Shown here in pieces: positions 26,324-34,491 of a DNA stretch of 64,000 nt (within the stretch, counting starts at the first letter, position 1; each line of letters begins with the position of its first letter). A model generated the notes under the pieces. The model did no database searches. It was not told the origin of the DNA and was given only the letters and a program-made list of their open reading frames with translations. Position numbers and translations under genes: made by a program. Source of the stretch: PALSA-660 sp963726435 (GTDB lineage: Bacteria; Actinomycetota; Coriobacteriia; Anaerosomatales; PALSA-660); NCBI GenBank assembly GCA_963726435.1, contig CAVSCJ010000004.1:186001-250000 (forward strand). Reading direction: 5' to 3'.

Positions 26324-27172
26324 TCAGGGGACCAGCTTCTTGCCGGTGGGCGTCGCGGCGAGTCCCCCAAGGGCCGTCTCGCGCAGGGAGGGCGGAAGAC
26401 TGCGGCCGACGGCTCCCATGGCGGCCGCCACTTCGTCGAATGGGATCGGGAACTCGACACCTGCAAGCGCCATCTGCGCCCCCGCCAGCGCCACGGCCGC
26501 TCCTGTCCCGTTGCGCACGACGCAAGGCACCTCCACCAGGCCGCCCACCGGGTCACAGATCAGACCCAGCAGACCCTGGAGGGCGAGCGAGGCGCCATGA
26601 CCAGCCTGTTCAGGCGTGCCGCCGCACAGTTGCACCGCAGCGGCAGCGGCCATCGCGGCCGCAGAGCCGATCTCGGCCTGGCACCCGCTCGCGGCGCCCG
26701 AGAGCGAGGCCTTGGCAGCGATTATCGAACCGATGCCACCTGCTGCGGCGAGCGCCAGCGCCATCTGCTCGGGGTTCGCGCCTCTCCCGCGGCCGACGGT
26801 GCGAAGGACCGCGGGAAGGACGCCCGAAGCGCCGCCGGTTGGCGCCGCGACGACACGGCCCATCGCGGCGTTGACCTCGCCGACCGCGAGCGCGGCCGCT
26901 ACGGTGGCGGCGAACGACTCGCCCGCTACGCGCTCGGTGCTCTCTGCCACCCGTCGCCCGTCGCCTCCGGTCAGACCCGAACGGGAGCGCACCTCGCTGT
27001 TCAGACCGGTTCCTATGGCCGCGTCCATGACATCCAGGGCGTCTTCGAGGCGGGAGAGCACTACCTGCCGCGTGTCTCCGGTCTCGTCGCACTCAAGAGC
27101 CACGACAGCCTCGCCGATCGATCCGGCTACTCTCGCAGCACCGAGCAGGCCGGTCAGATTCGCGTACCCCAT
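26324..27172 (-). CDS. sdaAA: L-serine dehydratase, iron-sulfur-dependent, alpha subunit
   Basis: The catalytic subunit that deaminates L-serine to pyruvate and ammonia using an oxygen-labile [4Fe-4S] cluster. The 282-aa product starts MGYANLTGLLGAARVAGS behind AAGGAGG. It contains VVAAPTGGASGVLPAVL, SGAASGCQAEIGSAAAM, LQGLLGLICDPVGGLVEVP and PCVVRNG, supplying the cluster cysteines. It ends ALGGLAATPTGKKL, as in homologues. The partner beta subunit is encoded separately at 29,699-30,370, with the feo operon between them on the opposite strand. It is divergent from feoA across a 143-bp promoter region. Confidence 0.93.
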   Translation of the reverse strand: MGYANLTGLLGAARVAGSIGEAVVALECDETGDTRQVVLSRLEDALDVMDAAIGTGLNSEVRSRSGLTGGDGRRVAESTERVAGESFAATVAAALAVGEVNAAMGRVVAAPTGGASGVLPAVLRTVGRGRGANPEQMALALAAAGGIGSIIAAKASLSGAASGCQAEIGSAAAMAAAAAVQLCGGTPEQAGHGASLALQGLLGLICDPVGGLVEVPCVVRNGTGAAVALAGAQMALAGVEFPIPFDEVAAAMGAVGRSLPPSLRETALGGLAATPTGKKLVP

Positions 27173-27226
27173 GGTGTCCTCCTTACGAGCGGACCGCGCT
27201 CGATGGTAGCACCCCCTGGCACTCCC

Positions 27227-27255
27227 TTGACGCCACCCGGCGCCGGAGTTAGTGT
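27227..27255 (+). promoter_or_regulatory. Promoter of the feoAB operon
   Basis: TTGACG (27227-27232), a 17-bp spacer and TAGTGT (27250-27255) upstream of feoA. Predicted transcription would begin near 27262, placing the palindrome at 27271-27286 just downstream, in a repressor-blocking position. Confidence 0.55.
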
Positions 27256-27270
27256 ATGGCATGTGCATCA

Positions 27271-27286
27271 CTTAGTAGACACTAAG
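27271..27286. promoter_or_regulatory. Palindromic operator, probable iron-dependent repressor site
   Basis: CTTAGTAGACACTAAG is a perfect 6-bp inverted repeat (CTTAGT / ACTAAG) around AGAC, 29 bp upstream of the feoA start. The TTAG...CTAA pattern resembles operators of DtxR/IdeR-family iron repressors, which control feo operons in actinobacteria. The regulator gene is not in the window, so its identity is inferred. Confidence 0.6.
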
Positions 27287-27315
27287 GCCGTACCCCCAGG
27301 CATGGAAGGACCGCG

Positions 27316-27612
27316 ATGACCGATAGCACGGCACGCGCGGAGCCGATCACCGCGAGCACGACGCCGGACCCCTGCGCGTCGTGCACACTGGCCGACGCCC
27401 GCGCCGGCCAGCAGTTCGTCGTGACGTGCGTCGGGGATCCGGGCGCGCGCATCACCGCGCTGCGGTTCGGAATGGCCGAAGGCGCCTGCGTCCACTGCAC
27501 CGCCCGGATCCCCGCGGGCCCGATCGTGCTGCGCAGCGGGAGGCAGGAGATCGCGGTCGGACGCGAGTTGGCCAAGATGATCGACGTCCGCAGGCTGCCG
27601 GCGGCGAAGTAG
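27316..27612 (+). CDS. feoA: FeoA-domain protein
   Basis: A 98-aa protein with an SH3-like FeoA domain (about residues 25-95; VGDPGARITALRFGMAEGA and IVLRSGRQEIAVGRELAKMI), which works with FeoB in ferrous iron uptake. The N-terminal 25 residues include a CASC motif not typical of the core domain. The ATG has AAGGA 6 nt upstream. It is first gene of feoA-feoB-zinc ribbon, 4 bp before feoB, and controlled by the promoter and operator just upstream. Confidence 0.88.
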   Translation: MTDSTARAEPITASTTPDPCASCTLADARAGQQFVVTCVGDPGARITALRFGMAEGACVHCTARIPAGPIVLRSGRQEIAVGRELAKMIDVRRLPAAK

Positions 27613-27616
27613 AGCG

Positions 27617-29470
27617 ATGGCTCACTGCGCACCTGCACTCGACGCCCTCGGAATCCGCGAGGGCGCCGTCGTGTTGGCGGGCAATCCGAATGTCGGCAAG
27701 TCCGTCGTCTTCGAGGCGCTGACCGGCGTCTACGTCGACGTGTCCAACTTCCCGGGAACGACGGTGGAGATCACCCGCGGGAAGATGGGAGACGTCGACG
27801 TCGTCGACACTCCGGGGATCTACGGTGTCTCGTCATTCAACGAGGAGGAGACCGTCGCCCGGGATGTCGTGCTGGCCGCGGGGCGCATCGTCGATGTCGT
27901 GGACGCGGTCCATCTCGAGCGCGATCTGTTCCTGACGCTGCAGCTGGCCGACATGGGCATCCCGATGGTCGTGGCGCTCAACCTCGCCGACGAGGCGCGG
28001 CGCGAGGGCGTGGCGGTCGATCGCGACCTGCTGGAGGACCTGCTGGGCGTGCCGGTAGTTGAGACCGTTGCCGTGGACGGGACCGGGATCGGCGATCTGA
28101 AGGCCGCGATCTCACGGGCCCGCCCGGGTCACGCCGATCCCGAGCTCGTCGAGGCGCTGGCGGAGGCGACGGCTGGCGCGTGCAGCCGGGCCGAGGCGCT
28201 GCTCGTACTCGAAGGCGATGAGGCCGTCGCGGCGCGCAACGGCGTCGGGCCAGGCGGCTTGCGCGACGAGATCTACACGCGCCGCCGCCTCCGCGTGGAC
28301 GACTTGGTGCGCCACGTCGTGCATGCGGAGACGCGGGGCGCCTCGCTGAAGGCGAGACTGTCGGTGTGGATGATGCGGCCGCTCACAGGCATCCCGATGC
28401 TCGCGCTCCTGCTGTTCGCCATGTACGAGGCGCTCGGGGTCTTCGTCGCCGGGTTCGTCGTGAACCTCACCGAGGGCGCCATGAAGGCCTACTGGGTGCC
28501 ATTCGTGCAGCGCACTCTCGCTCATGTGGCTGCTCCGGGTTCGACCGTCTACACCTTCCTGGCGGGCGAGTTCGGCGTGCTGACGATGACGCCGACGTAC
28601 CTGATAGGCGTGATCCTGCCGCTCGTTATGGGGTTCTACCTGATGCTCTCGCTGCTCGAGGACTCCGGGTACCTGCCGCGTATCGCCGCGCTCGCGGACC
28701 GGGCGCTGACCTCGCTCGGACTCAACGGTCGCGCGGTGATCCCGCTGATCCTCGGGCTCGGCTGCGTGACGATGGGGACGCTGACCACGAGGATCCTGGG
28801 CAGCAAGCGGGAGCGGTTCATAGCGACCGCGCTCATGGCGATCGCGGTGCCGTGCTCCGCGCAGATCGCGGTCATCGCGGCGCTGATGACGCGGGTCGCC
28901 TGGTACTACTCGCTCGCCTACTTCGCGATCCTGATCGCCATCTTCGTGGCGGTCGGCACGATCCTGGCGAGGATCACTCCCGGCGAGTCGACCGCGCTTC
29001 TCATCGATCTGCCCACTCTGCGTCTTCCGCGCCTCGGCAACGTGCTGCGCAAGTCAGGGCTGAAGGTCCGCAACTTCATGACCGAGGTCGCCGGCTTCTT
29101 CGGAGTTGGGGCGCTGATCATCTCGACGCTGCAGGTCAGCGGCGCGCTCGCATGGATCCAGGCCGTGGCGCGACCGCTGACCGTCGGGTGGCTGCGGCTG
29201 CCTCCTCAGGCAGCGACCGCCTTCGTGATGGGCTTCGTGCGCCGGGACTTCGGCGCCGCAGGCTTCTTCACAATGCATCTGAGCGACCCGCAACTGCTGG
29301 TCGCGATGGTCACCATAACCTTGTTCGTGCCCTGCATCGCCAGCGTGATGGTCATCCTCAAGGAGCGTGGTTGGCGCTACCTTGTCGGGCTGGTGGCCGG
29401 GTCGCTCGGGTTGGCGTTCCTGCTCGGCGGCGTCGTAGCGCGCGTGATCGCGCTGGTGGGAGGCGCCTGA
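27617..29470 (+). CDS. feoB: Ferrous iron transport protein B
   Basis: The membrane Fe2+ importer with a cytoplasmic G-protein domain. The 617-aa protein has G1 GNPNVGKS near residue 25, G2/switch NFPGTTVEI, G3 VDTPGIYG, and a G4 of NLAD where NxxD is usual. The gate-like membrane region includes PLVMGFYLMLSLLEDSGYLPR and a second gate motif with FVMGFVRRDFGAAG. At 617 aa it is shorter than the about 770-aa E. coli protein but similar to compact forms. It starts at ATG 27617, coupled to feoA, and the stop overlaps the next gene's start region. Confidence 0.94.
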   Translation: MAHCAPALDALGIREGAVVLAGNPNVGKSVVFEALTGVYVDVSNFPGTTVEITRGKMGDVDVVDTPGIYGVSSFNEEETVARDVVLAAGRIVDVVDAVHLERDLFLTLQLADMGIPMVVALNLADEARREGVAVDRDLLEDLLGVPVVETVAVDGTGIGDLKAAISRARPGHADPELVEALAEATAGACSRAEALLVLEGDEAVAARNGVGPGGLRDEIYTRRRLRVDDLVRHVVHAETRGASLKARLSVWMMRPLTGIPMLALLLFAMYEALGVFVAGFVVNLTEGAMKAYWVPFVQRTLAHVAAPGSTVYTFLAGEFGVLTMTPTYLIGVILPLVMGFYLMLSLLEDSGYLPRIAALADRALTSLGLNGRAVIPLILGLGCVTMGTLTTRILGSKRERFIATALMAIAVPCSAQIAVIAALMTRVAWYYSLAYFAILIAIFVAVGTILARITPGESTALLIDLPTLRLPRLGNVLRKSGLKVRNFMTEVAGFFGVGALIISTLQVSGALAWIQAVARPLTVGWLRLPPQAATAFVMGFVRRDFGAAGFFTMHLSDPQLLVAMVTITLFVPCIASVMVILKERGWRYLVGLVAGSLGLAFLLGGVVARVIALVGGA

Positions 29471-29471
29471 G

Positions 29472-29702
29472 ATGTCACAGCGAAGCGATCCGAACAAGCG
29501 CGATGAGGGCATGGACCGCCGCTCCCTGGACGAGGACGTTCGGGCGGAGGCGCGAGAGAAGCTCGTCTGTCCGAGATGCGGCCTGGGCCTCGAACCCGGG
29601 GCGATCCGTTGCCCGCGCTGCAACGCGTTCGTCCTGACAAGTTGCGGGGGCTCGTGCGCGTCGTGCGGATCGCTCTCGTGCGCGCAGCGAGAGCGGCTCT
29701 AG
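29472..29702 (+). CDS. Small zinc-ribbon protein downstream of feoB
   Basis: A 76-aa protein starting 2 bp after the feoB stop, so it is translationally coupled. The N-terminal 30 residues are charged. A ribbon follows with CPRCGLGLEPGAIRCPRC, four cysteines in two CPRC knuckles. The C-terminus is unusually cysteine-rich (SCGGSCASCGSLSC). It is not homologous by eye to FeoC, which is a winged helix, yet it occupies the same place in the operon, so a metal-sensing or FeoB-assisting role is possible. Its stop codon shares bases with the convergent sdaAB stop. Confidence 0.75.
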   Translation: MSQRSDPNKRDEGMDRRSLDEDVRAEAREKLVCPRCGLGLEPGAIRCPRCNAFVLTSCGGSCASCGSLSCAQRERL

Positions 29703-30370
29703 ACGCTCGGGACCGAGCGGACCCCGGTGACGCCCGCGGCGCGCGCGACCGCCGCCGCCGCCTCGTGGCCGACCGGCTGGTCGGTCTCGATGACCATGAG
29801 CGCGCGCGCCCCGCGCCTCTCGCGGGAGACCTCCATGCTCGCGATGTTCACGCCGTGCTCGGCGAGTATCGCTGATACCGACGCGATGACGCCGGGCTGG
29901 TCGTGATGCTCCACGACGAGCACGGGCAGCTCGCCTGTGATCGCCACGTCGAAGTCGTCGATCGAGGTCAAGACGACGTTCGCGCCGCCGACGGAGGAGC
30001 CCTGCACGGTCACGGTTCGACCGTCGGACGAGGACAACTCGAGCCGCGAGGTGTTGGGATGAACCTCGCCCAGATCGCAGCTCTCGAAGGTGATCTCGAT
30101 CCCCGCGTCGCGCGCCTGCCGGTCCGCGGTGCGGATACGCTCGTCGTCGGGCGCGAGCCCGAGGAGCCCGGCTGTCAGCGCGAGGTCGGTCCCGTGACCG
30201 TGTCCTGTGGAGGCGAAGGAACCGTGAAGCGTGATGCGCGCCACCGCGGGCTGCTCTCCGAACACGGCGCGGGCCAAGCGGCCGAGCCTGACTGCGCCGG
30301 CGGTATGCGAGGAGCTCGGGCCGATCATCACAGGTCCGATGACGTCGAACACGCTCCGGGTGCGTGCCAT
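29699..30370 (-). CDS. sdaAB: L-serine dehydratase, iron-sulfur-dependent, beta subunit
   Basis: The regulatory/assembly subunit of the [4Fe-4S] serine dehydratase. The 223-aa product opens with FDVIGPVMIGPSSSHTAGA, the conserved serine-dehydratase beta signature. It includes LHGSFASTGHGHGTDLAL and a C-terminal ACT domain (PVLVVEHHDQPGVIASVSAI). The ATG at 30370 has GAAGGAG 5 nt upstream. It converges with the zinc-ribbon gene, overlapping it by 4 bp at a shared CTAG. The alpha subunit lies 2.5 kb away on the same strand beyond the feo operon. Confidence 0.93.
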   Translation of the reverse strand: MARTRSVFDVIGPVMIGPSSSHTAGAVRLGRLARAVFGEQPAVARITLHGSFASTGHGHGTDLALTAGLLGLAPDDERIRTADRQARDAGIEITFESCDLGEVHPNTSRLELSSSDGRTVTVQGSSVGGANVVLTSIDDFDVAITGELPVLVVEHHDQPGVIASVSAILAEHGVNIASMEVSRERRGARALMVIETDQPVGHEAAAAVARAAGVTGVRSVPSV

Positions 30371-30560
30371 CGATACTCCTTCGAATCTCCACACAGGCAG
30401 GAGGGTCGTACCCGGTCCGGAACCGTATAGTCATCGTGCGCGTCAAAAGAGGAGTGTAGCGCGACCGTGCGGTTGTGGACGGACGGTTCCGCCTATATCC
30501 TTGCACGGGCGCAACGGCGCCCGTGTTCAGGCAAGCAGATCCGAAGGGACCGAACTGACT

Positions 30561-31118
30561 ATGGCGGAGAACAACAACCGTATGGTGGTATACCTGTCGA
30601 TCGCGGTGGTCTTCTTGCTCGTGGCCTTCGTGGTCGTAGTTGTCGTCGTCACCGGCGCGAAGATGGCCGGTCCCACGACGACGACGGGGACCAACACGTC
30701 TTCGACAACGAGCACCGACACCAACCAGCCCGGCATGTCGCCCTCGACCACGGGCTTCGACGCGGCCACGGCGACCAAGGTCCCGGCCGACTCGGATCCC
30801 AAGAAGTTCGTGACGGCGTACTACCAGGCCATCCTCGACAAGAAGTGGGATGTGGCCTTCAAGATGCAGCCGGCGAAGAGCCAGGTCGGCCAGAGCGTCG
30901 AGGCTTTCCAGCAGACGCAGGAGCAGATGTACGGCATGACGAGCTTCGAGATCGCCAGCTCGCAGATCGGCAGCACGGATGCGACGGTCGTGGTGGCTCA
31001 GACGCTCAGGGAGCCCAACGGCGTGTGGACCGCGGTTTGGACGTTCGTCAAGGACAAGGGCACATGGCTGGTCGAGGCGCGCAAGGTCAACATGGGCGCT
31101 CCGACGGCGACCCCGTAG
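30561..31118 (+). CDS. Single-pass membrane protein with Thr-rich linker
   Basis: A 185-aa protein of unknown function. An N-terminal transmembrane helix (MVVYLSIAVVFLLVAFVVVVVVV) leads to a Thr/Ser-rich extracytoplasmic linker (residues 36-70). An about 100-residue globular domain (PKKFVTAYYQAILDKKWDVAF...GVWTAVWTFVKDKGTWLVEA) resembles the lumazine-binding/NTF2-like fold of actinobacterial secreted DUF4878-type proteins. The Ala/Lys-rich KMQPAKSQVGQSVEAFQQTQEQM segment is unusual. The leader contains a hairpin (ACGGGCGC/GCGCCCGT) near 30,508-30,527. It is divergent from sdaAB. Confidence 0.7.
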   Translation: MAENNNRMVVYLSIAVVFLLVAFVVVVVVVTGAKMAGPTTTTGTNTSSTTSTDTNQPGMSPSTTGFDAATATKVPADSDPKKFVTAYYQAILDKKWDVAFKMQPAKSQVGQSVEAFQQTQEQMYGMTSFEIASSQIGSTDATVVVAQTLREPNGVWTAVWTFVKDKGTWLVEARKVNMGAPTATP

Positions 31119-31156
31119 GCGAGACGGCCCGGCCGTTCCGGGGGCATCGAAGCGGA

Positions 31157-31184
31157 GCCCCGGCACCCCTTTGGGTGTCGGGGC
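31157..31184 (+). terminator. GC-rich hairpin, possible terminator
   Basis: A 12-bp stem GCCCCGGCACCC / GGGTGTCGGGGC (one G-T pair) with a short CTTT loop, 38 bp after the 30561-31118 stop. There is no T-tract downstream, so termination strength is uncertain. Confidence 0.5.
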
Positions 31185-31203
31185 ACCGTGCTATCGTCGG
31201 ACA

Positions 31204-34128
31204 ATGACACACGGCACCGATACCCAGCTCCCCGACCGGCTCGCTGGACACCTCGCGCCCGGCACGGACAGCGAGGTGGCTGCACGCTATGCGGCACTCT
31301 CGCTGGCGGCCGATGATGCCTTGTGGGGCATCGAGGATGAGACCGCATTCCTCGACATCGAGACCACCGGCTTCGACTGCCGCAATGACCGAGTCATCGA
31401 GGTCGCCGTCATCGTCGCGCGAGGCCCCGAGGTGGTGGAACGGTTCAGCTCGCTCGTCGACCCCGGCATGGCGATCCCGCGTGACACCACTCTCCTGACA
31501 GGCATCGACGATGCGTCGGTCGCGGGCGCGCCTTCCATCGACACCGTCGTCCGGGAGGTCGTAGCCCTGGTCGGCGGCCGCGACATCGTCGCGCACAACG
31601 CCAGCTTCGACCGCACCTTCATGACGACCGCCGCCAAGAACGCCGGCGTTGCGATGGGCAATCGGTGGCTGGACTCTCTCGAACTCGCCCGCATAGCGTT
31701 GCCGCGACTGCGCACCCACCGGCTGCGCGACCTCGCTGAGGCTTTCGGGATCGACGAGCGCTTCCACCGGGCCGCGGGAGACACCGAGGCGATGTTCAGA
31801 CTCTGGAGGATCTGCCTCGCGGGGCTGGCCGACCTCCCCCTGGAGGTGCTCACGGCGTTGGCGCGCCTCTCGCCGTCCACCGACTGGACCCTGCGGGAGA
31901 CCCTGTCGAGGATGGCGGCCTGCGGCAAGCCCGGCGCGTTCGATCTCAAGTATCTGAGGGCCGACTCGACTCGCGGTCACCAACTGCCCGGGTTGGCGGA
32001 CGCAGACGAACGCGAGCTCACCTGCCCGGACCCCGGCACCGTGCTGGCCGAGTTCGACAGCGACGGCGCGGTCGGGCGGATGTACGCGGGTTTCGAGTCG
32101 CGCGACGAACAGCGAAAGATGGCCGAGGCCGTTCTGGACGCCTTCGCCAACCGTCGTCACCTGGCGATCGAGGCGGGCACGGGCGTCGGCAAGTCCGTCG
32201 CCTACCTGGTGCCCGCTGCGTCCTTTGCGCTGGCCAACGGTCTCGGCGTCGGCGTCGCGACCAAGACCAACACCCTCATGGACCAGCTCGTCCACGGCGA
32301 GCTCCCCAAGCTTGCGGCTGCCATGGGCGGCAAGTTGCGCTACGTCGGGCTCAAGGGCTACGAGCACTATCCCTGCCTGCGGAAGATCGAACGTCGTATG
32401 GGCGAGGACGGGCTGCCTCCTGAGGAGGTGGCGCATCTGGCGGCGCTGGTCGCGTGGGTAGCTCAGTCGTCCTGGGGCGACCTCGACTCCGTCAACCTGC
32501 ATTGGACGCCGGAGGCGAGGCGCAAGGTCGCATGCTCGGTCGAGGATTGCACCCGCAAGAGGTGCCGCTTCTACCCGAATCTCTGCTACCTGCACGGGGT
32601 GAGACGGAGGGCGGCCGGGGCGCACGTCGTCGTCACGAACCACGCTCTGCTCTTCCGTGACCGCGCCGCCGCGGGCGGGATCCTGCCGCCTCTGCGGTAC
32701 TGGATCGTCGACGAGGCCCACGCGGCGGAGTCGGAGGCACGCAGGCAACTCTCTGTGGCCGCCGATCATCGCACGATCCGCTCGCTGCTCGGGTCGCTGC
32801 ACACCGAAGCGCGCGGCGGGTCCATCGACGCGGCGCGCTCGCTCGTGCGCTCGCTGGCGCGTGCGGGCGGCGACGAGGCGCTGATCGAGCGCGTGGAGCG
32901 GCTCGCGTCGGGCATGCGGGCGGAGGTGACCACCGCAACGACCATCGCGGAGTCCTTCTTCGACTTCTTGAGGGACCTGCGTACCGGTGACGAAGGCTAC
33001 GACAGCTCCGAGCTCCGCATAACATGCGAGGTGCGCGAATCGAGCGAATGGAGCATCGCCTCAGGCGTCGGCCACTCCCTGGCGCGGCACATGGAGGCCA
33101 TCGTCGCGGCGTGCCGCGACCTACTCACCGCCCTCGAGGAGGCGGGCGAGAGCCTTGTCGACGCGCGCGCCGACCTCGCGGGCATCGTCTCTCGCATCCG
33201 CGAGCAGCTCGACGGACTGGAGTCCGTACTCGACGGCTCCGACGATGCCTTCGTCTACAGCGCGCGGGTAGGCAAGCGAGCCGGCGACCGCCGAAACAGT
33301 CTCGAGGCCTCCCTGCTCGACGTCGGCGGTGAGCTGGTCGACCGCTTCTACCCGGACATTCACTCGGTCGTCTACACGTCGGCCACCATCGCGACGGGCG
33401 ACGACTTCGGTCACTTCGCCCGCACGATCGGTCTCGGCCGCCTGCCCGAGGGCGCTTGGAGCAGTCTGCGCCTCGAGTCGAGCTACGACTTCGACCGCCA
33501 GATGTCGGTGTTCGTCCCCACCGACCTCCCCGAGCCCCGCGGGGCCGAGCACTTCGACGCCCTGGAACGGCTCCTGCTGGGAGTGCACCAGGCTATGGGA
33601 GGCAGCGTCCTCACCCTGTTCACGAGCAAGAGGGAGATGGAGGAGCTCTACGACCGTCTCGAGGGCCCTCTCGCGTCGCTCGGGTACAACCTGCTGCTCC
33701 AGGGTCGCGGGGTGTCGAACAAGCGCGTGCGCGACGAGTTCCTCGCGGACGAGCGGCTCTCGCTCTTCGCGACGAAATCGTTCTGGGAGGGGTTCGACGC
33801 CAAAGGGGACACGCTTCGGTGCGTGGTCATCGCGCGGCTTCCCTTCGGCAGAGTTCGCGACCCTCTCTACGAGGAGCGGCAGCAGCGGTTCGGGCGTCGC
33901 GCTTGGGAGGACTTCTACCTGCCCGAAGCCGTGCTCGAGCTCAAGCAGGCAGCGGGCCGACTGGTCCGCTCGGCGAGCGACGAGGGGTGTGTGGTCGTGG
34001 CGGATGGGCGCCTGTCGGCGGGCAGGGGCTACGCGCGCACGTTCATAGACTCACTGCCGGTGAGCGACGTCGAGCTGCTGCCGACGGCCGCGCTCGTGGA
34101 ACAGGTGCGGGAGCGCTTCGGACGCTGA
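31204..34128 (+). CDS. DinG/XPD-family helicase with N-terminal DEDDh exonuclease
   Basis: A 974-aa two-domain DNA repair enzyme, like Firmicute YpvA/DinG. Residues 45-210 form a DEDDh 3'-5' exonuclease (FLDIETTGFD, HNASFDRTFM, HRAAGDTEAM). The superfamily 2 helicase follows with Walker A EAGTGVGKS near 322, a cysteine-containing Fe-S region (YPCLRK, then CSVEDCTRKRCRFYPNLC near 445-460), DEAH near 502, and late motifs SFWEGFDAKGD and QAAGRLVRS. Four or more conserved cysteines support an XPD-type [4Fe-4S] cluster. The ATG is at 31204. It is convergent with the cysteine-rich gene of the pafBC operon. Confidence 0.9.
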   Translation: MTHGTDTQLPDRLAGHLAPGTDSEVAARYAALSLAADDALWGIEDETAFLDIETTGFDCRNDRVIEVAVIVARGPEVVERFSSLVDPGMAIPRDTTLLTGIDDASVAGAPSIDTVVREVVALVGGRDIVAHNASFDRTFMTTAAKNAGVAMGNRWLDSLELARIALPRLRTHRLRDLAEAFGIDERFHRAAGDTEAMFRLWRICLAGLADLPLEVLTALARLSPSTDWTLRETLSRMAACGKPGAFDLKYLRADSTRGHQLPGLADADERELTCPDPGTVLAEFDSDGAVGRMYAGFESRDEQRKMAEAVLDAFANRRHLAIEAGTGVGKSVAYLVPAASFALANGLGVGVATKTNTLMDQLVHGELPKLAAAMGGKLRYVGLKGYEHYPCLRKIERRMGEDGLPPEEVAHLAALVAWVAQSSWGDLDSVNLHWTPEARRKVACSVEDCTRKRCRFYPNLCYLHGVRRRAAGAHVVVTNHALLFRDRAAAGGILPPLRYWIVDEAHAAESEARRQLSVAADHRTIRSLLGSLHTEARGGSIDAARSLVRSLARAGGDEALIERVERLASGMRAEVTTATTIAESFFDFLRDLRTGDEGYDSSELRITCEVRESSEWSIASGVGHSLARHMEAIVAACRDLLTALEEAGESLVDARADLAGIVSRIREQLDGLESVLDGSDDAFVYSARVGKRAGDRRNSLEASLLDVGGELVDRFYPDIHSVVYTSATIATGDDFGHFARTIGLGRLPEGAWSSLRLESSYDFDRQMSVFVPTDLPEPRGAEHFDALERLLLGVHQAMGGSVLTLFTSKREMEELYDRLEGPLASLGYNLLLQGRGVSNKRVRDEFLADERLSLFATKSFWEGFDAKGDTLRCVVIARLPFGRVRDPLYEERQQRFGRRAWEDFYLPEAVLELKQAAGRLVRSASDEGCVVVADGRLSAGRGYARTFIDSLPVSDVELLPTAALVEQVRERFGR

Positions 34129-34163
34129 TGAGAGCCTGCCGTCTGGCTCGACGGGTCCAGTGC

Positions 34164-34481
34164 TCAGCAGGGCCCCGCACCGCCGACGAACCGCCGGTGG
34201 ACCTGCTCGGCGTACCAGCTGTGCGCCCGGTCGCAGCCGAGGCACGCGGTCATCATCGCTTCGAACGTGTCGGGGGAGTCGGCGTCCGCCATGGCGCTCG
34301 CGAGCCGCGAGACGTCGCCGAGAAGCACGCGCCGGCAGCACGCGGCGCACACCAGGCCGTCGGACGCGGGGCACCAGTCGTGATCGGCCTCTGCCTCGAC
34401 CGAGGCGCACAGGCGGCAGGAAGCCAGCCCGTCGGCCCGCCGCTGCGGTCGCGCTTGAGGTGTCCTGTCCAAGTCGGCCAT
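34164..34481 (-). CDS. Cysteine-rich small protein downstream of pafC
   Basis: A 105-aa protein of unknown function, starting MADLDRTPQ 10 bp after the pafC stop and probably in the same operon. Cysteines are arranged as CRLC, a lone WC, CAACC and CLGC, suggesting two metal-binding sites. It ends GGAGPC. I recognise no named family. The location, downstream of a DNA-damage regulator pair and convergent with the DinG-like helicase, may hint at a damage-response role, but this is inference. Confidence 0.65.
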   Translation of the reverse strand: MADLDRTPQARPQRRADGLASCRLCASVEAEADHDWCPASDGLVCAACCRRVLLGDVSRLASAMADADSPDTFEAMMTACLGCDRAHSWYAEQVHRRFVGGAGPC

Positions 34482-34491
34482 GCTGTGTCCG

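Noticed and set aside
22920..26600. Long plus-strand frames opposite the P-type ATPase
   Set aside because: They run antisense to the intact ATPase and are Asp/Arg/Gly-rich shadow translations.
31087..32802. 571-residue minus-strand frame opposite the DinG-like gene
   Set aside because: Shadow of a gene with clear exonuclease and helicase motifs.
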